Positions 20,161 to 31,420 of a stretch of DNA of 64,000 nucleotides are shown in pieces. Below the pieces are notes generated by a model. It did no database searches. It saw nothing but the letters and a program-made list of their open reading frames with translations, and was not told where the DNA came from. Each line of letters begins with the position of its first letter. Position 1 is the first letter of the stretch. Source of the stretch: Hysterangium stoloniferum (taxonomy: Eukaryota > Basidiomycota > Agaricomycetes > Hysterangiales > Hysterangiaceae); contig WHVD01000004.1 of assembly GCA_015178975.1 (NCBI GenBank), positions 1,736,001 through 1,800,000 of the forward strand, read 5' to 3'. Position numbers and translations under genes: made by a program.

Positions 20161-23100
20161 ATGTTCAAGAACAAAGGCGGCGGCTCTTTTGCATCCAAGA
20201 TCGCCCATACAACCACAATCCCCGCACTGGGCAACAAGGACCTTAAGCTATTACAAGACGTCATCACGAACGAGAAGTCGGTGTTAATGACGTGAGGATC
20301 ACTAGTTTATGCATAAAAGCAAGTGTCGCTAACACAGATGCTCCATCTGACATCTCGAAGGCTGCAAAAGTTAGCTGGCGACTTTACACGAGCATCAGAA
20401 TCGCTCAAACAATGGGGCTTGGGAGAGGGTGAAGACCTCGGAGTGGGTACCGTCTACCAGACACCGACAATGACAATGACTAAATCCTCTCGTACGCAGG
20501 ATATTCTATCCCATTCCACGAACATGTTTTCCCACATTTCCGCCGCACTCAACACATTCGCAAACCACGTACACGCCGTCCGTGCCCACCTCAAGGCCAT
20601 CCGAACCCGTGAAGAGAAGCTCGATGAGCTCAAACGGAGGCGGAAAGCCGTGGTGGCCAAAGCTGATGCCGCCGATAAGAAGCTCAGTAAGATGTCGGGC
20701 GAGGTACGTCCCACACACACCCTCGTTTTTATCCGTATTAACACGCATGTGTGGTTTGTTAGAATAGGAATCTACCTGCACAGACCGAACTTTTAAACAA
20801 ACTCCGGGATGAAATTCGCCAGCTTGACACGGAGATCATGGTCGAGGAAGCCCGTCTGGGCGACTTCAAGCGCCTAAGTACGCGCAATCTTATGACTCTC
20901 AAGCTCGGTGGATTATCAGAATTTGGAGAAAAGGCTACGGTATGTGTCCTAAATATCCCATCCCAACACGCCATGCCAATTCTTTCTTTCTTTTCTAAGA
21001 TTGTGGGCGATTTGGGCAAGCTCCTCATTGAAGAGATTCCGCTCGACCCCACACCTCCGGGACAATCGAGAGTCTTCTACCAAGGCCACACGAAGACATC
21101 GAACCTCGTAGAGCAGGTGTCTCGCTGCGTGGGCGAGGTCGTGTTTCACTCACCGCCAGACATCAACGATAGTCCCGACCTCTACACTACGACATCCCCT
21201 GGCGGCGGCGATGCTGGAAGCATAAACCGGCCACCCGAGGACGTCGCTCAACCCGACTACAACAGAAACAGCTATCAGCCCACCGAGTATCATGCCACAA
21301 ACCCCGCCTCCACCACCAATACCATGACATCGTCGGGATTAGCCCAGGATGCGAATGAGTTCGGCGAGTCGATGGGACAGCGGCGGTTTGGGACGGGCCC
21401 GATGCGCGCGGGAGACGAGGGGCCGCGGATGACGCCTGGCAACGGTGGTCACTTCAGCACGTTTCCGGTCAAGTCCCGTGCCAACACCGGGGTGAGCTAT
21501 GATAGCTTTAGTGCCGGCATTGCAGATTCTCTTCGGTACGGCGAGGGCGGTGATGAACATGCCGACGATGCTGCTGCTGCGCGGAACAGATCATCAAATG
21601 GACCACCCGCCGTGCATGTCGGCGATAGCCCGTGGGACGGGAACGACACCTCGTCGCTGTCGCATGTGCGGAATCAGAGCCAGGACAGCGCGCGGCTAGC
21701 GTATGCAGCGTATCCGGAGGAAGGTGGCGCTGGTGCTGGTGCTGATGATAATGGGCAGCGCTTGTCGACTGAGAGGGGCGTGCGGTTCCGTACCCCGAGT
21801 ATGGAAGTGACGGGAATGCATCCTGTTGCGCCTGGGGTTGCGAGTCCGATGTATCCGAGCGCAGGGAGTGGGTGGGCTGGGAGGGAGAGGGAGATGGACA
21901 GGGAACGGGACAGGGACAGGGATAGGGATACAGGGGGGAGAAAGTCGTCTGATGGTGAGTGGGAGTTTGAAGATGAGGGGATCCCATGGATTAGACGGCA
22001 TCAGGATTGAGTACATGCATGCGTCTGCGTCTGCCTGTGGCGGATGTTCGTTTCTTTATTCATATTTGTTATGATCACCTGGGTCTGCATCTACTTTCTA
22101 ATTTCTGATACTTTTGCCCGCAGCACTTCCCTCCTCGCCTCTGTATACTAATATACCCAAAGATGGCGGCGAATATGAACATGAACAGGAACACGGACAC
22201 GGACACGGATCGAATGAACGAGAGCAAGACGCATATTTTAATCCCAATCCCAATCCCACAGAGGACTCTGATGAAGTGCAAGCACGCAACGCGGCTGCCG
22301 CACGTGAGATTGCGCGAGAGATGGAGGCGCTTGGTTATTCCACGCCGCCGCCTCCTCAGCAACAATCGCAACCACAACCGCCTTCCTACATGCCAGCCTC
22401 AGCACCACAACCACAATCCTACATGCCAGTTTCAGCACCAGCACCAGCCTCCTCTCTCCAGCCCACCCGCCCGCTGTCATTTGTGCGTGCCACGAGCCCC
22501 CTCGCGCCGCCGCAGGCCCCGTTCGCACAAGCACGGAGCGTATCGCCCAACCCCACCACGGGCGCGGCGACGCCCCTCCTAACAGACTCCCGCATCCCCC
22601 GTGTAGCACCCCCACTGGCGTCCGCACCATCACCGCTGGCGTCCGACGTATCGTCCCCATCGGCGTACGGGACGCCGCAGGAATATCCATCGCCATCGCC
22701 GCCGACGTCCCGATCGGGGCCGGGCTCGCCGACGCTTGCGTCTTTTTCGTCTCCGTCGTCGCCGTATCCGAGTGCGAGTGCGAGTGCGGGCGGGGGTGCG
22801 CCGCGGACGATCAGCGCGGCGGCGTTCAAGCGGGGAGGCGGTGCTGGTGGGCGGGCGGGGTCGGCGTTGCCGTCGAGTCCGTATCCCAGTCGTGCGGTGG
22901 AGCCTGGGCCGGCGCCGCTTCGGGGGGGAGGGCCACCGCCACCACCGTTATCGTCGTCTCGGGATGATTTGGGGGGTAATTATGGTGGGTATGGGTATGG
23001 GTATGGGCGGGGTGGTGGTGCGCCTGGGTATGCTGGTGGACAACAATTGCAGTCGCAGTCGCAAGGGCAGGGACAGGGACAATCGCAGCCTCCTCCTCCT

Positions 23101-23265
23101 GATTACTTTACTGGAGTTGGAGCTGGGGCGCGTGGACCACCGGAGCCGGGGAGCCCTGATATGAGTAATTTTGATTATGGTGCGTTGGGAGGAGTGCGTG
23201 TTGCGAATGCTGGGAATGAGAGGGACGAGGGGGGTGCCGCGTATGGCTATCATCAGAATCAGTGA
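20161..23265 (+). CDS. PIL1: Eisosome core protein Pil1/Lsp1 family, with long low-complexity tail
   Basis: BAR-domain protein that coats the plasma membrane and builds eisosome furrows. Exons by phase and family match: 20161-20291, 20361-20442, 20500-20703, 20763-20939, 21000-22010; introns are 57-69 bp, GT-AG. This gives 534 residues ending at TGA 22008-22010. Residues ~1-240 show the Pil1 core in order: SKIAHTTTIPALGNKDLK, GLGEGEDLG, AIRTREEKLDELKRRRK, KADAADKKL, LLNKLRDEIRQ, DFKRLSTRNLMTLK. Then come a disordered part, a run of RD dipeptides and EWEFEDEGIPWIRRHQD. The 22124-23265 frame is Pro/Ser/Gly-rich with AREIAREMEALGY and RTISAAAFKR, which I recall from basidiomycete Pil1 tails. Splicing G|GTGAGT at 21955 to CAG at 22123 is in phase and gives an 896-residue form. 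Convergent with the gene at 23531. Confidence 0.88.
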
Positions 23266-23530
23266 CGAGGTTGGATGAGTGATGAGGAGATGTGCCAGGC
23301 ATGTTCGTTGGTGACAATTTGGTGGTTTGCTTGGGGGCTGAGAGCCAGTTGTAAAAATACCGTGTTCTAGTTGTATAACGATGCGTTGATATATATATAT
23401 GGAACGGTTATTTTATTTCCATACCGACTGTTGTCGCAAAATTAGTCCATGTTAGCCTTCAGAATGTATTGGACTCACGATCAGGGTTGCCCGCTAAGGC
23501 ACAAGGCTCGAAAAGTGCAGGGCAGCTCCC

Positions 23531-24741
23531 TTAAAATAGATGTAGGAACTCCGCCTCATCACTGGTCAGAATTTCACCCATCTCTTTCACATCAGCACAC
23601 GCCGCCGCTCTCAGACATCTCGCACCCGCGTGGATCAACGCTACCGCCTGTGCGGAGTCGATATCGTCCTTTTGGAACTCGACGGCATTGATTAGTTCGC
23701 GTCCGTGCGATACCAACATCGAATGAGTGAAATTGCGTGGAAGATGCGTGGGGGGGATGCGTCGTAAATACACCCCGAGGAATTGCATTGTGAATTTTCG
23801 GATGTTCTCCGAAAACGCGGGGGGCGTGGTAGGCGCAAGAAGGGGAATGTGCAGGTGTGCCGCTGTCAAGTGCCAAGTGCAAGTGAGTATTGGTGTTGAT
23901 ATTGAAGTGAAGAGGATGAACATGTGAATGGGAGGTGCGACTTACTCAACATGCCTAGTTCACTCCCCGGAGAGGACTTGCCCGCATATTCCCAATCTAC
24001 GAGACCCACGAACTCGTCCCCGACGAGGATGCTGCCAGGCCAGAGATCGACCATCCCGAAGCAGCGCTCCTCCAGCCCTCGCTGGGTAGCCATGTCTTCC
24101 TCCACGCGTCCCCCCAACACATCCGCATCCGCAACATCATACCCTCTCAGCAGTTTCCGCGGGAGAGTCCCGACCAGCCCTTCAATCGTCCCCGCCGACT
24201 CGGGATTATCAAACGGGCGGAATCGCTCGTCTGGGAGGCCGAGAGTCTGACAGTGCAAATCCGCCAGGAACTCCCCAAGCCAGACGGGGGATGTGGAACT
24301 GCCGGGTATGGCCGTATCGAGAAATTCCGAGAGCGTGGGGATACGCCCGAGATCGGACATGATCAGGACACTGTTCGTCTCGTCGTGGAAGAGGAGCTCT
24401 GGAATGCGAATGTGCGGATGGTGGCTCCGAGTGGATGGTGAACCAGGGAAGACACCCTGGGGATCTGATAGCATTCTGAGCGCATTTGCTTCAACTACCT
24501 GCCGTTTGGTGGATAAGGCTTGACTAGGGCCTATGGACGCGATGTAGGGCGGGGCATATTTGACTATGGCACTCCTGAGAGGGGTCGATGATCCAGGGAA
24601 ACATATGCCTTTCTGCTTATTATTAAAGGTCGCTCGGGATGTGAGATTGGTGAGACCGCCACTCAGTTGCTCGATGACAATGTCACTTGAGGGGATAGAG
24701 AGGAGGGCGGAAAGGTATTCTTGAAATGAGAACGAAGTCAT
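23531..24741 (-). CDS. Phosphotransferase-family (APH/methylthioribose-kinase-like) small-molecule kinase
   Basis: Protein-kinase-fold small-molecule kinase; the substrate is unknown. Two exons on the minus strand, 24741-23946 and 23862-23531, are joined over an 83-bp intron (A|GTAAGT...GACAG, in phase), giving 375 residues. Landmarks: Lys61 in IVKYAPP (ATP-binding lysine position), the hinge-like LIMSDLG (~126-132), the catalytic-loop-like VDLWPGSILV with Asp232, and the metal-binding GLVDWEYA with Asp249. The loop has Ser where aminoglycoside kinases have Asn, and Val in the usual His position; this variant is common in fungal members of the family. The C-terminal exon is helical and His/Arg-rich. 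Convergent with Pil1, with ~265 bp between stops. A ~50-bp decayed echo of its 5' end lies at 31934-31982. Confidence 0.82.
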
Positions 24742-25982
24742 TGAAGCACCTGTTTTTCGTGCGAGGCTGCATTACCCGTCCCGATATAAATACCAGAATA
24801 AACTCACGTGACGCGTAGTCACACCAATAATTGTTCGCCACCCTCGTTACATAATTGTCCAATGTATTGCCGAAGCATTCCTTATTTCAGATCTTACCGA
24901 TTTATTATTATAGTATGTGGGAGTAACGATGCTCTCAGTCAAAGACATAATGCAAATTTATGGTATTGATTTCTGCCGTGGGCTCGAAGACTGAACATCC
25001 TGTGAGAACTAAGTGAAAGAACAATACTCAGTATTTGCACGCTGTATGCCAAATAGCTGAGGTGAAGTTGACTGGGATGGCTTGTATTTAAGCTAACTCG
25101 GAACAAAGAGAAAATGAGAACAATAGCATGGAATGTGTACTAGAATGTTCTGGAGAAATATTTGCATGTGACAAAAGGAAACAATAAAGGAGTACAACAA
25201 ATGAAGGCTTTTGTCTTATGGGCTGGTACATCATGACCTTACCATAAAGGGACTATTGCGTGCTTGCTATTCTAACACATCCTTAAACCAAAGCAGCATC
25301 ACTAGAACCTGCCACACATGTATGAAGTCCACTGAATTTCATCACTCTCACTTGGTGAGTTCTGTCATGAATCTCCAATTCCACATGCATCTGAATCTCT
25401 CAACACTCCACAGCAACTGTTTGGCAAAAAATGTTTGCAAACCTATGTATCATGCATAATGGAGGATGGCCACAACTTCTTCAACATACAAAGTTTTACT
25501 AAAAAATTCTCACATTTTTCAAGTGAGAATATTTATTCTGGCTATAACTACATATTGTTCAAGTTTATATTACATTACCTCCAGAACTTTATATTTAAGA
25601 CTTGTCTGCCCTTTTAAATATACACAAATATCATGGTTAAACAATATTTTTTGGGTTATGTTTAAAGTGTTGGGAGACAGAGAGGTCTGTACATACTCAA
25701 TTGGGAGATACAGTTCCTAAAATAAGTAGAGCTTGGCTTCAACTTAGGTGTTGTGTGTTAGGATTCTGTCATTTCAGACCCCCATGATTGTTTCTCACTA
25801 GAAAACCCCTCATCATCTCATTATCAGAGTCTCTGCCCATATCATTACCCCTCACAGCTCCCCCAATACTTGTTCATAATGAGCTAGTGACCCATTCCAT
25901 CTCCACTCCACTCCATCTGCTCCTCCATTTCGCTCTCCACATATACTTTTACTTGCCACCTAATATTGTTTTCTAGTACCAT
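24742..25982. other. intergenic; promoter of the phosphotransferase gene, then unassigned AT-rich DNA
   Basis: No gene recognised. One isolated heat-shock-element-like site (GAAtgTTCtgGAG) lies near 25144. Confidence 0.4.
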
Positions 25983-27488
25983 TGTGATGTATTAGCCTGT
26001 CAGGAACCGGAAAACCCGCCGGCCTCCGGGCCCCGGACCCCGTCCTACATGCTCCTGACCCTCTATATTGTATAGTAACAACCGGAGTTCCCACGGGAGC
26101 CCGTATGTCAACTTGTTTATGCCTGACTCTCTGTACGCACCCCACCTGTCTGCACCTAACCCTCTGTCTCATACACCAGTCCTCGGACTCCCCGGACTCC
26201 GGACTCCACTCTATGTACACCCGACACTCTGTGTCTTATGTACCAGTCACCGGACTCCGACCGGACTCCTGGAACCCCTCTAACAGAGCATAGAACCCCG
26301 CTCCTGTTATCTGTCTCTGCGTCTCACACACCAGTCATTGGAAAACCCACCGGACTCCACCGGACCTCCTGCACATCAAGCCTGTCTATACCCGACACTA
26401 TCTTGTGCACCAAGTCACTGGACTCCGACCGGACTTCCGGAACCCCTCTAACTGAGCCCCGCTCCAGTTATGGTTAAATGATCTGTCATGATTCATTCTC
26501 CACTCCCGTTCCGTTCCGTCCCTAATTCCCAGTTTAGTATTTACCTGTTTTGTTGTATGTTTAATAGTTCTGCCTCTCATTAATACCGGATTTGGTATTA
26601 TTACATTTCACAGTCTATATAAGTCTGCTATGTTCATGTACTTAGAATCCAGTTTCAATCTCGAACTAGTTTTCCCCCGAACAAGTTTGATCCTTGAACA
26701 GTCTCTAGTCCTCTTGTCTGTCTGCACACTCGATTCCTGGAACTCCCACGGGAACTCCAGAATCTATATCTTCCTGTATGCATTCTGTCAGCTCGAAATA
26801 TGGACACCCGAATGAGTGTACGAGGGCGCAGCCTATAAGCTGAAGCCAAGTCCATCTCAGTCGTATCACCAGACTTTCTGGTAATTATTCTGATATCACC
26901 GTTCCTTGTACTAATAATCCCCGGAACTTTCCCGGGACATATTGCCCAGGGACTCCATGGGACTATTTCCCGGAAGCAAGTGTGTGTTCAGAATAGTTAC
27001 CGGAAACCTCCGTGGGACCATCCATGGAGCTTTGTTCGGGAACTTAACATAGCCTTATTTTAATACTATTTTCCGAAAAAGGAGTCCAATGCTCTATCAA
27101 AATGTGCAAATACTCAATTCACTGCTAGGTAAAATAATTTAAGTATTTGATATTAATGAGTGGCAGCCTAAATAGACTTAGAACCCCTGAAGTCAAGAGT
27201 TTACTTGAATATATGCACCCTACTTCACAAAGAAGGTTTTGAGAGCTGCTTGTGCAAGCTTGTTCTTTTTCTGTAAAAACACTACTAAAATATGAATAAC
27301 AATTCACTGATTCCGAAACTAGATTCGACTTCGATTCTAGCTAGTTTATATATATTTTATACTATTTATCAAACAGTAAAAATATTTATAAACAGGTCAA
27401 AAGATTAGATATAGAATAAAACACTATTTGGCTAATATGTGCTTTATTTACACTAACCTACAGGGTCTACTGTGATACTAACTTATCA
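25983..27488 (+). repeat. LTR-like repeat X, copy B, interrupted by a solo LTR
   Basis: The X sequence (compare 7828-8274) is split after its first 15 bp: 25983-25997 and 27055-27488, with TAGCC duplicated on both sides of the insertion (25993-25997 and 27050-27054). The end reads ACTTATCA. Confidence 0.75.
25998..27049 (+). repeat. solo LTR, family Y, complete, with 5-bp target duplication
   Basis: 1052 bp, TGTCAGGAACCGG...GGGAACTTAACA, flanked by TAGCC on both sides, the result of LTR-LTR recombination that removed the internal part. It carries many CCGGACTCC-type words, a TATATAAG box near 26616 and the shared signature around 26822-26853 (GCCTATAAGCTGAAGCCAAG). The intact target duplication says it is not very old. 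Relatives: 8275-8745, 17899, 29960-30289 (reversed). Confidence 0.8.
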
Positions 27489-27955
27489 GGATCTTAATGT
27501 AGTCTTAAAGATTCTGCAAGAATATTCTCAGTATTTGTTTATGCCAAAAACCAGGTAGAAATTAGAATATAGGTATTTCTAATCTCAATATAACCTAAAA
27601 TATTTATTACTTTAAATGATAACCAACAACTCAACTAGAGGTGGATAAGTAATAAAGGATAGCCAGCTACTCAACTAAGAGGTGGCAAAGGGAACAGTTG
27701 ATATGTTTATTTATTTATTATTGATTGATAACCAACAGCTCAACTAGAGGTGGGTAAGGGATTCTGGGTTAGCTTAGGTCAGCAGCTCAACTAGAGGTGA
27801 CTAAGTGTTTGTATTTATTTGTCCAACAGCCCAACTAGGGGTGGAATAAACTGCTTGCTGCAGTGGCACACTCATGTGGCTGATAAAATGTAGTAAAGAT
27901 TGATATTGATTCAAGGCTGGAGCTGAGCTCCTTATATACATTTTAGTCTGAGACA
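27489..27955 (+). repeat. region with five dispersed copies of a CAACTAGAGGTGG motif
   Basis: The motif CAGCTCAACTAGAGGTGG and variants occurs at ~27628-27645, 27665-27685, 27735-27752, 27781-27800 and 27825-27844, always on the same strand, 40-75 bp apart in AT-rich filler. No ORF. Confidence 0.6.
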
Positions 27956-28174
27956 TTTAGAAGATTCTAGAAGATTGAATGATGTCATTTAGAATTTTCT
28001 AGAATTTTCTAGAGCATTGTGGAAGGTTCTAACTACTTTCTAAGACACTATAGAATATTCTTGGCATAATAGAACATTCTGGAAACTTACAGAATATTCT
28101 ACAATATTCTATCTATTATTAGTACCTATTAACTACTATTATTTTGGCAGCCACTGGAATGTTCCAGAGATTTC
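27956..28174. promoter_or_regulatory. cluster of heat-shock-element-like motifs (GAAnnTTC arrays)
   Basis: At least seven units of the HSE type: a three-to-four-unit array at 27959-27976 (GAAgaTTCtaGAAgaTTg), a four-to-five-unit array at 27992-28014 (GAAttTTCtaGAAttTTC), and shorter ones near 28022, 28053, 28072, 28092 and 28155. The density is far above what random AT-rich sequence usually gives. The region probably lies in an LTR or another element's promoter. HSF binding is an inference. Confidence 0.5.
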
Positions 28175-28237
28175 CAGTTTTTGCTGTAGTAGCATATATG
28201 ATGACATAATGCTCTCGCGCCTGTGTGCGTGGATGAC

Positions 28238-28318
28238 ACCCGTCTTGTGACTGTTGCGTGCCTCTGTGACCGTCACGCGCCCTTGTGACCGTCACACGCC
28301 CTTGTGACAACTGTCACT
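28238..28318. repeat. short tandem repeat with GTGAC-GTCAC palindromes
   Basis: Three to four imperfect ~20-bp units of the type CTTGTGACCGTCACACGCC. GC-rich within AT-rich surroundings. Confidence 0.6.
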
Positions 28319-28330
28319 TGTTGTGACGAG

Positions 28331-29131
28331 TTTCCCGCGCGCCGTGTAATAAACACAGGTGACCGGCTTTATATTATTATAATTATTATAATTATTTTTA
28401 GTTAGTTATAAATATAATATTTTATTATAATAATATAAATATATATATTGCCTTGATTATGCGCGATTATTTTGCATTGCATTTTGTCGGCGTCGGAGTT
28501 TGAAATGTCATGTGAATATCACATGATTACTCGCACGTTGTGAGTAAGTGCTGAGTCACCGACATATTAATCAAAAAAGAATAAAAGGTAAAAATTTAAT
28601 AACTTGCTCAATTTATAAGATAAAAATACAAAATAAATTGTATAAATTCAAGATAAATCAGGCAAATATAGTACAATTTTATCGTCGCAATATAATTACA
28701 TTTGAATATTTGTTTTCGCAATTTGTTAGGGGAAATTGTTTAAAAATCGGAAAAAACTTAGAAATACATAACAACCATACATTATTTCTATTGCTCCCCA
28801 CCTCATCATCACTTCCCTTTGATCTGTCCTACAGCTTCTCTGATTGGCCTTCCAATCACCCATCTCAACGTAGTATAAAACTCCTTCCATGTGCACTACA
28901 GACAGTTCTTCAGTTCAAATATCAACTTATATTAGCCCCTCATTAGTTTTTTGCCTTCCCCTCTCATCACCACATTCTTAACAAGTGGTTTTCAATGCTA
29001 TTATATCTTAGTTAATTTATTATAATTTGTAACTAATTATTTATATTTTATTTACTTAGTTATTGCTTTTCGGCACATTGTTTGCTCCAATGTGCATTTT
29101 TGGAGTCACGTGACCTATTAGATAAGCCTCC
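28331..29131. other. AT-rich region with an LTR-like promoter segment
   Basis: 28370-28450 is almost pure A/T. 28800-28930 resembles 30300-30400 (TTGATTGGCCTTCCAA-like CCAAT box, then TATAAAACTCC), suggesting related LTR promoters. The long frame at 28548-28946 looks non-coding. Confidence 0.4.
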
Positions 29132-29640
29132 GATGTCGGGATATCACACAAGTCACGGATGTGACTACTCGAGTCATTTGATTCTGCTGACTCATTGCTT
29201 CTGTCCCGGGACTGCGGCCTTGAACCTTCATGTTCAAGCCAAAGGTTGGAACCCTTGTCTCAGAGAGGGGAATCACATGGTAAATAAAGGGTAAAAAATA
29301 AGTAGAATATGAGGTCATTATGACCTAAATAATGACCTCAAAAATAAATATTTAGTTAAATATTTAGTTATCAAAATGTATATAAGGAGGGCCAAGTTTC
29401 TAATAAAATCATCTATCACACACATATTTTACTGCACAGCTCAGAAGCTTATCTAATCATCCTAAGGACAATAATAACCTTAGTCTGATATACTAACTGC
29501 AAGTATAGGTGCTTGCAGAATCTTGAATCTTTGTCAGCAACTCTTGAACTTAGCTAATCATCTATGTACAATCCAGTCAGAAAATCAGCTTAGATTCCCC
29601 CCAGTAATCTCAGTACCTTTTCCACTCTAATCTCCTCTTT
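29132..29640 (+). repeat. probable LTR-type promoter segment
   Basis: Begins TGTCGGGATATCACAC. It contains a 12-bp inverted repeat at 29310-29340 built from AGGTCA half-sites, a TATATAAGGAGGGCC box near 29381, and TCAGCTTAGATTCCCCCC near 29595, which recurs near 30600. LTR assignment is by composition and layout only. Confidence 0.4.
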
Positions 29641-29959
29641 GAAACACACTGCTATTTACCTCATTGGAGCCCACGGACTCCAACCCATCTATCACATGAC
29701 CTCTGACCTACATATCATTGCTCGACCTCTGACTCATCACCACCTAACCCCTCAACCTCTGTGGGATTCCCACAGTCAACTCTCTGACCTCTCAACCCAC
29801 TGACTACTCCTGGACTCCCAGGATTCCCATCCACCCATCTGAAATTGGATGACACAATCTCACAAGGGCACAGTCTATAAGCTGAAGCCAAGTCCTACCG
29901 GCTTTCCTGCAGGTTTCTCCAGAAACCCTCTGATAAGCTCCATGCACTACTTAACAGTT
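29641..29959 (+). repeat. LTR fragment with the shared CTATAAGCTGAAGCCAAG signature
   Basis: The signature lies at 29863-29895, in CC/CTC-rich sequence of the same character as the solo LTR at 25998-27049. Confidence 0.5.
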
Positions 29960-30289
29960 AGAATGGAATGGAATGGAGGCAGAGTCTGAACCATGACAGG
30001 TCATCAGACCATAATGGGCATGGGGCTCAGTTAGAGAGCTGTTGGATTATCTTGGTGGAGCCCAGTGACTGGTGCATGGAATGGGGTCGGACATAGACAG
30101 GCTTTGATGTGTGCAGGTCCTGGTGGGGCCCGGTGACTGATGTGTGAGACACAGAGGGTCAGGCATAGACAGGCTTGATGTCCATATCCTGGTGGGTTTT
30201 CCAGTTTAGCTGTAACTTGATATAGTGAGTCAGGTGCATGTAGGATGGGGTCCAGAGCCCAGCAGGTTTTCCAGTCCTAACAGCTTCCC
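29960..30289 (-). repeat. LTR fragment, family Y, reverse orientation
   Basis: Read on the minus strand from 30289: TGTTAGGACTGGAAAACC, CCTACATGCACCTGAC, then CCTGTCTATG and ACCTGTCATGGTTC in the same order as in 25998-26500. Confidence 0.65.
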
Positions 30290-30470
30290 TCGACCCATAA
30301 CAACTCCTCACTTCCTTGATTGGCCTTCCAAGCATCCATTACACTTTTATATGAAGACCCTTGCTCTTCCCAAAATACCAGAGCACCCTAACAGTTCATG
30401 TGAGGGTGCAATACATAAGTTGAAGCCAAGCTCCACTTGTTTGTAGAACTGGACCTCCCAGTTAAGTACA
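30290..30470 (+). repeat. LTR promoter fragment with the shared signature
   Basis: CCAAT-type box, TTTTATATGAAG, then GAGGGTGCA...AAGTTGAAGCCAAG at 30402-30432. Confidence 0.5.
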
Positions 30471-30981
30471 AAATACCTGTCAGCCCTCTGACATGCTTCC
30501 CTTTTGTCCTTTATAATAATTAGTAGTACAAAACATTTGAAGTCTATATAATCACTGTAGAACAGTGGCTACAATCCATATGTAATATCAACATGGAATC
30601 CACTTAGATTCCCCCTAGGTATTGGAACTTATGTATATATGGCCCTGACTTTGATTCTGACTTTGCATCTGATGTCACTCTCACTCTCAGCCCTTCCTTG
30701 GATCCCAATCCACATCCTTCATGATGAAGTCTCAGACATACCTTCAGCACTCAAATCCCCATTCCTGATTCACTTTATTATCTTGTTCTTTGCTCACTCT
30801 TGGAGAATATTAATTAGAATATCTATAGAATATATAATATTTCCTATGCATCAAAAATTTGAATATTTTCAGACATATTTTATATACCCCATGAATTGTA
30901 GAATATATTCCAAGGTTGGAAATTTGGGCCCGCTGTGTTTATTGGTTAGATTAGTTCTAGCACAGATAGACTTTCATGAAA
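30471..30981. other. unassigned AT-rich DNA between LTR relics
   Basis: No gene recognised; an open frame at 30639-31013 has no family resemblance and runs into the solo LTR. Confidence 0.4.
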
Positions 30982-30986
30982 ATGAT

Positions 30987-31415
30987 TGTCACGAATCGAT
31001 TATTCTTCGATAAAGTCGAATATTATTCTATCAACCGAACTCAAAAGCCTCGTTTGACAAAGTATATATTCGCCCTGTCGATGAAGTAAGAGGCTATTAC
31101 CAGTTGCAAGAACTCACGGAAGTATTTGTCAAAGAAGTTACGACAAAGTAGATTACTAATATCACTAATATACAGATATTTTGACTGACTTCCCTCGCTT
31201 CTTTCATAGCCCTTTTATGCTTTTCGTCATATCATTATGACTATGTTATGAACTAATTATGAAATCATATATGACATTGAAATGAGACATGTCGAAAGAG
31301 ATTCGATGGTGTCGATTAATGTTCGGTTTGTCGAGTTGAATTTGATAGGTCGAAGAGTTGTCGAAAGTTACCTTTGAATGTTTGTGACAATGTGTGACAT
31401 GTGACGGTTGTGACA
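30987..31415. repeat. solo LTR with perfect 5-bp target duplication
   Basis: 429 bp, TGTCACGAATCG...ACGGTTGTGACA, with inverted ends TGTCAC/GTGACA. It is flanked by ATGAT at 30982-30986 and 31416-31420. Rich in TCGAA/TTCGA words. No coding part remains. Orientation cannot be fixed. Confidence 0.8.
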
Positions 31416-31420
31416 ATGAT

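Noticed and set aside
22114-23265. Treating the Pro/Ser-rich frame as an independent gene
   Set aside because: No ATG near its beginning, a clear splice acceptor at 22123, and tail motifs in keeping with Pil1; better taken as a 3' exon.
27628-27844. CRISPR-like spaced repeats
   Set aside because: Spacing is irregular, the repeats are imperfect and the context is fungal retroelement DNA.
28548-28946. 132-codon open frame
   Set aside because: Composition follows the AT-rich DNA, there are no domain features, and it runs across an LTR-like promoter segment.
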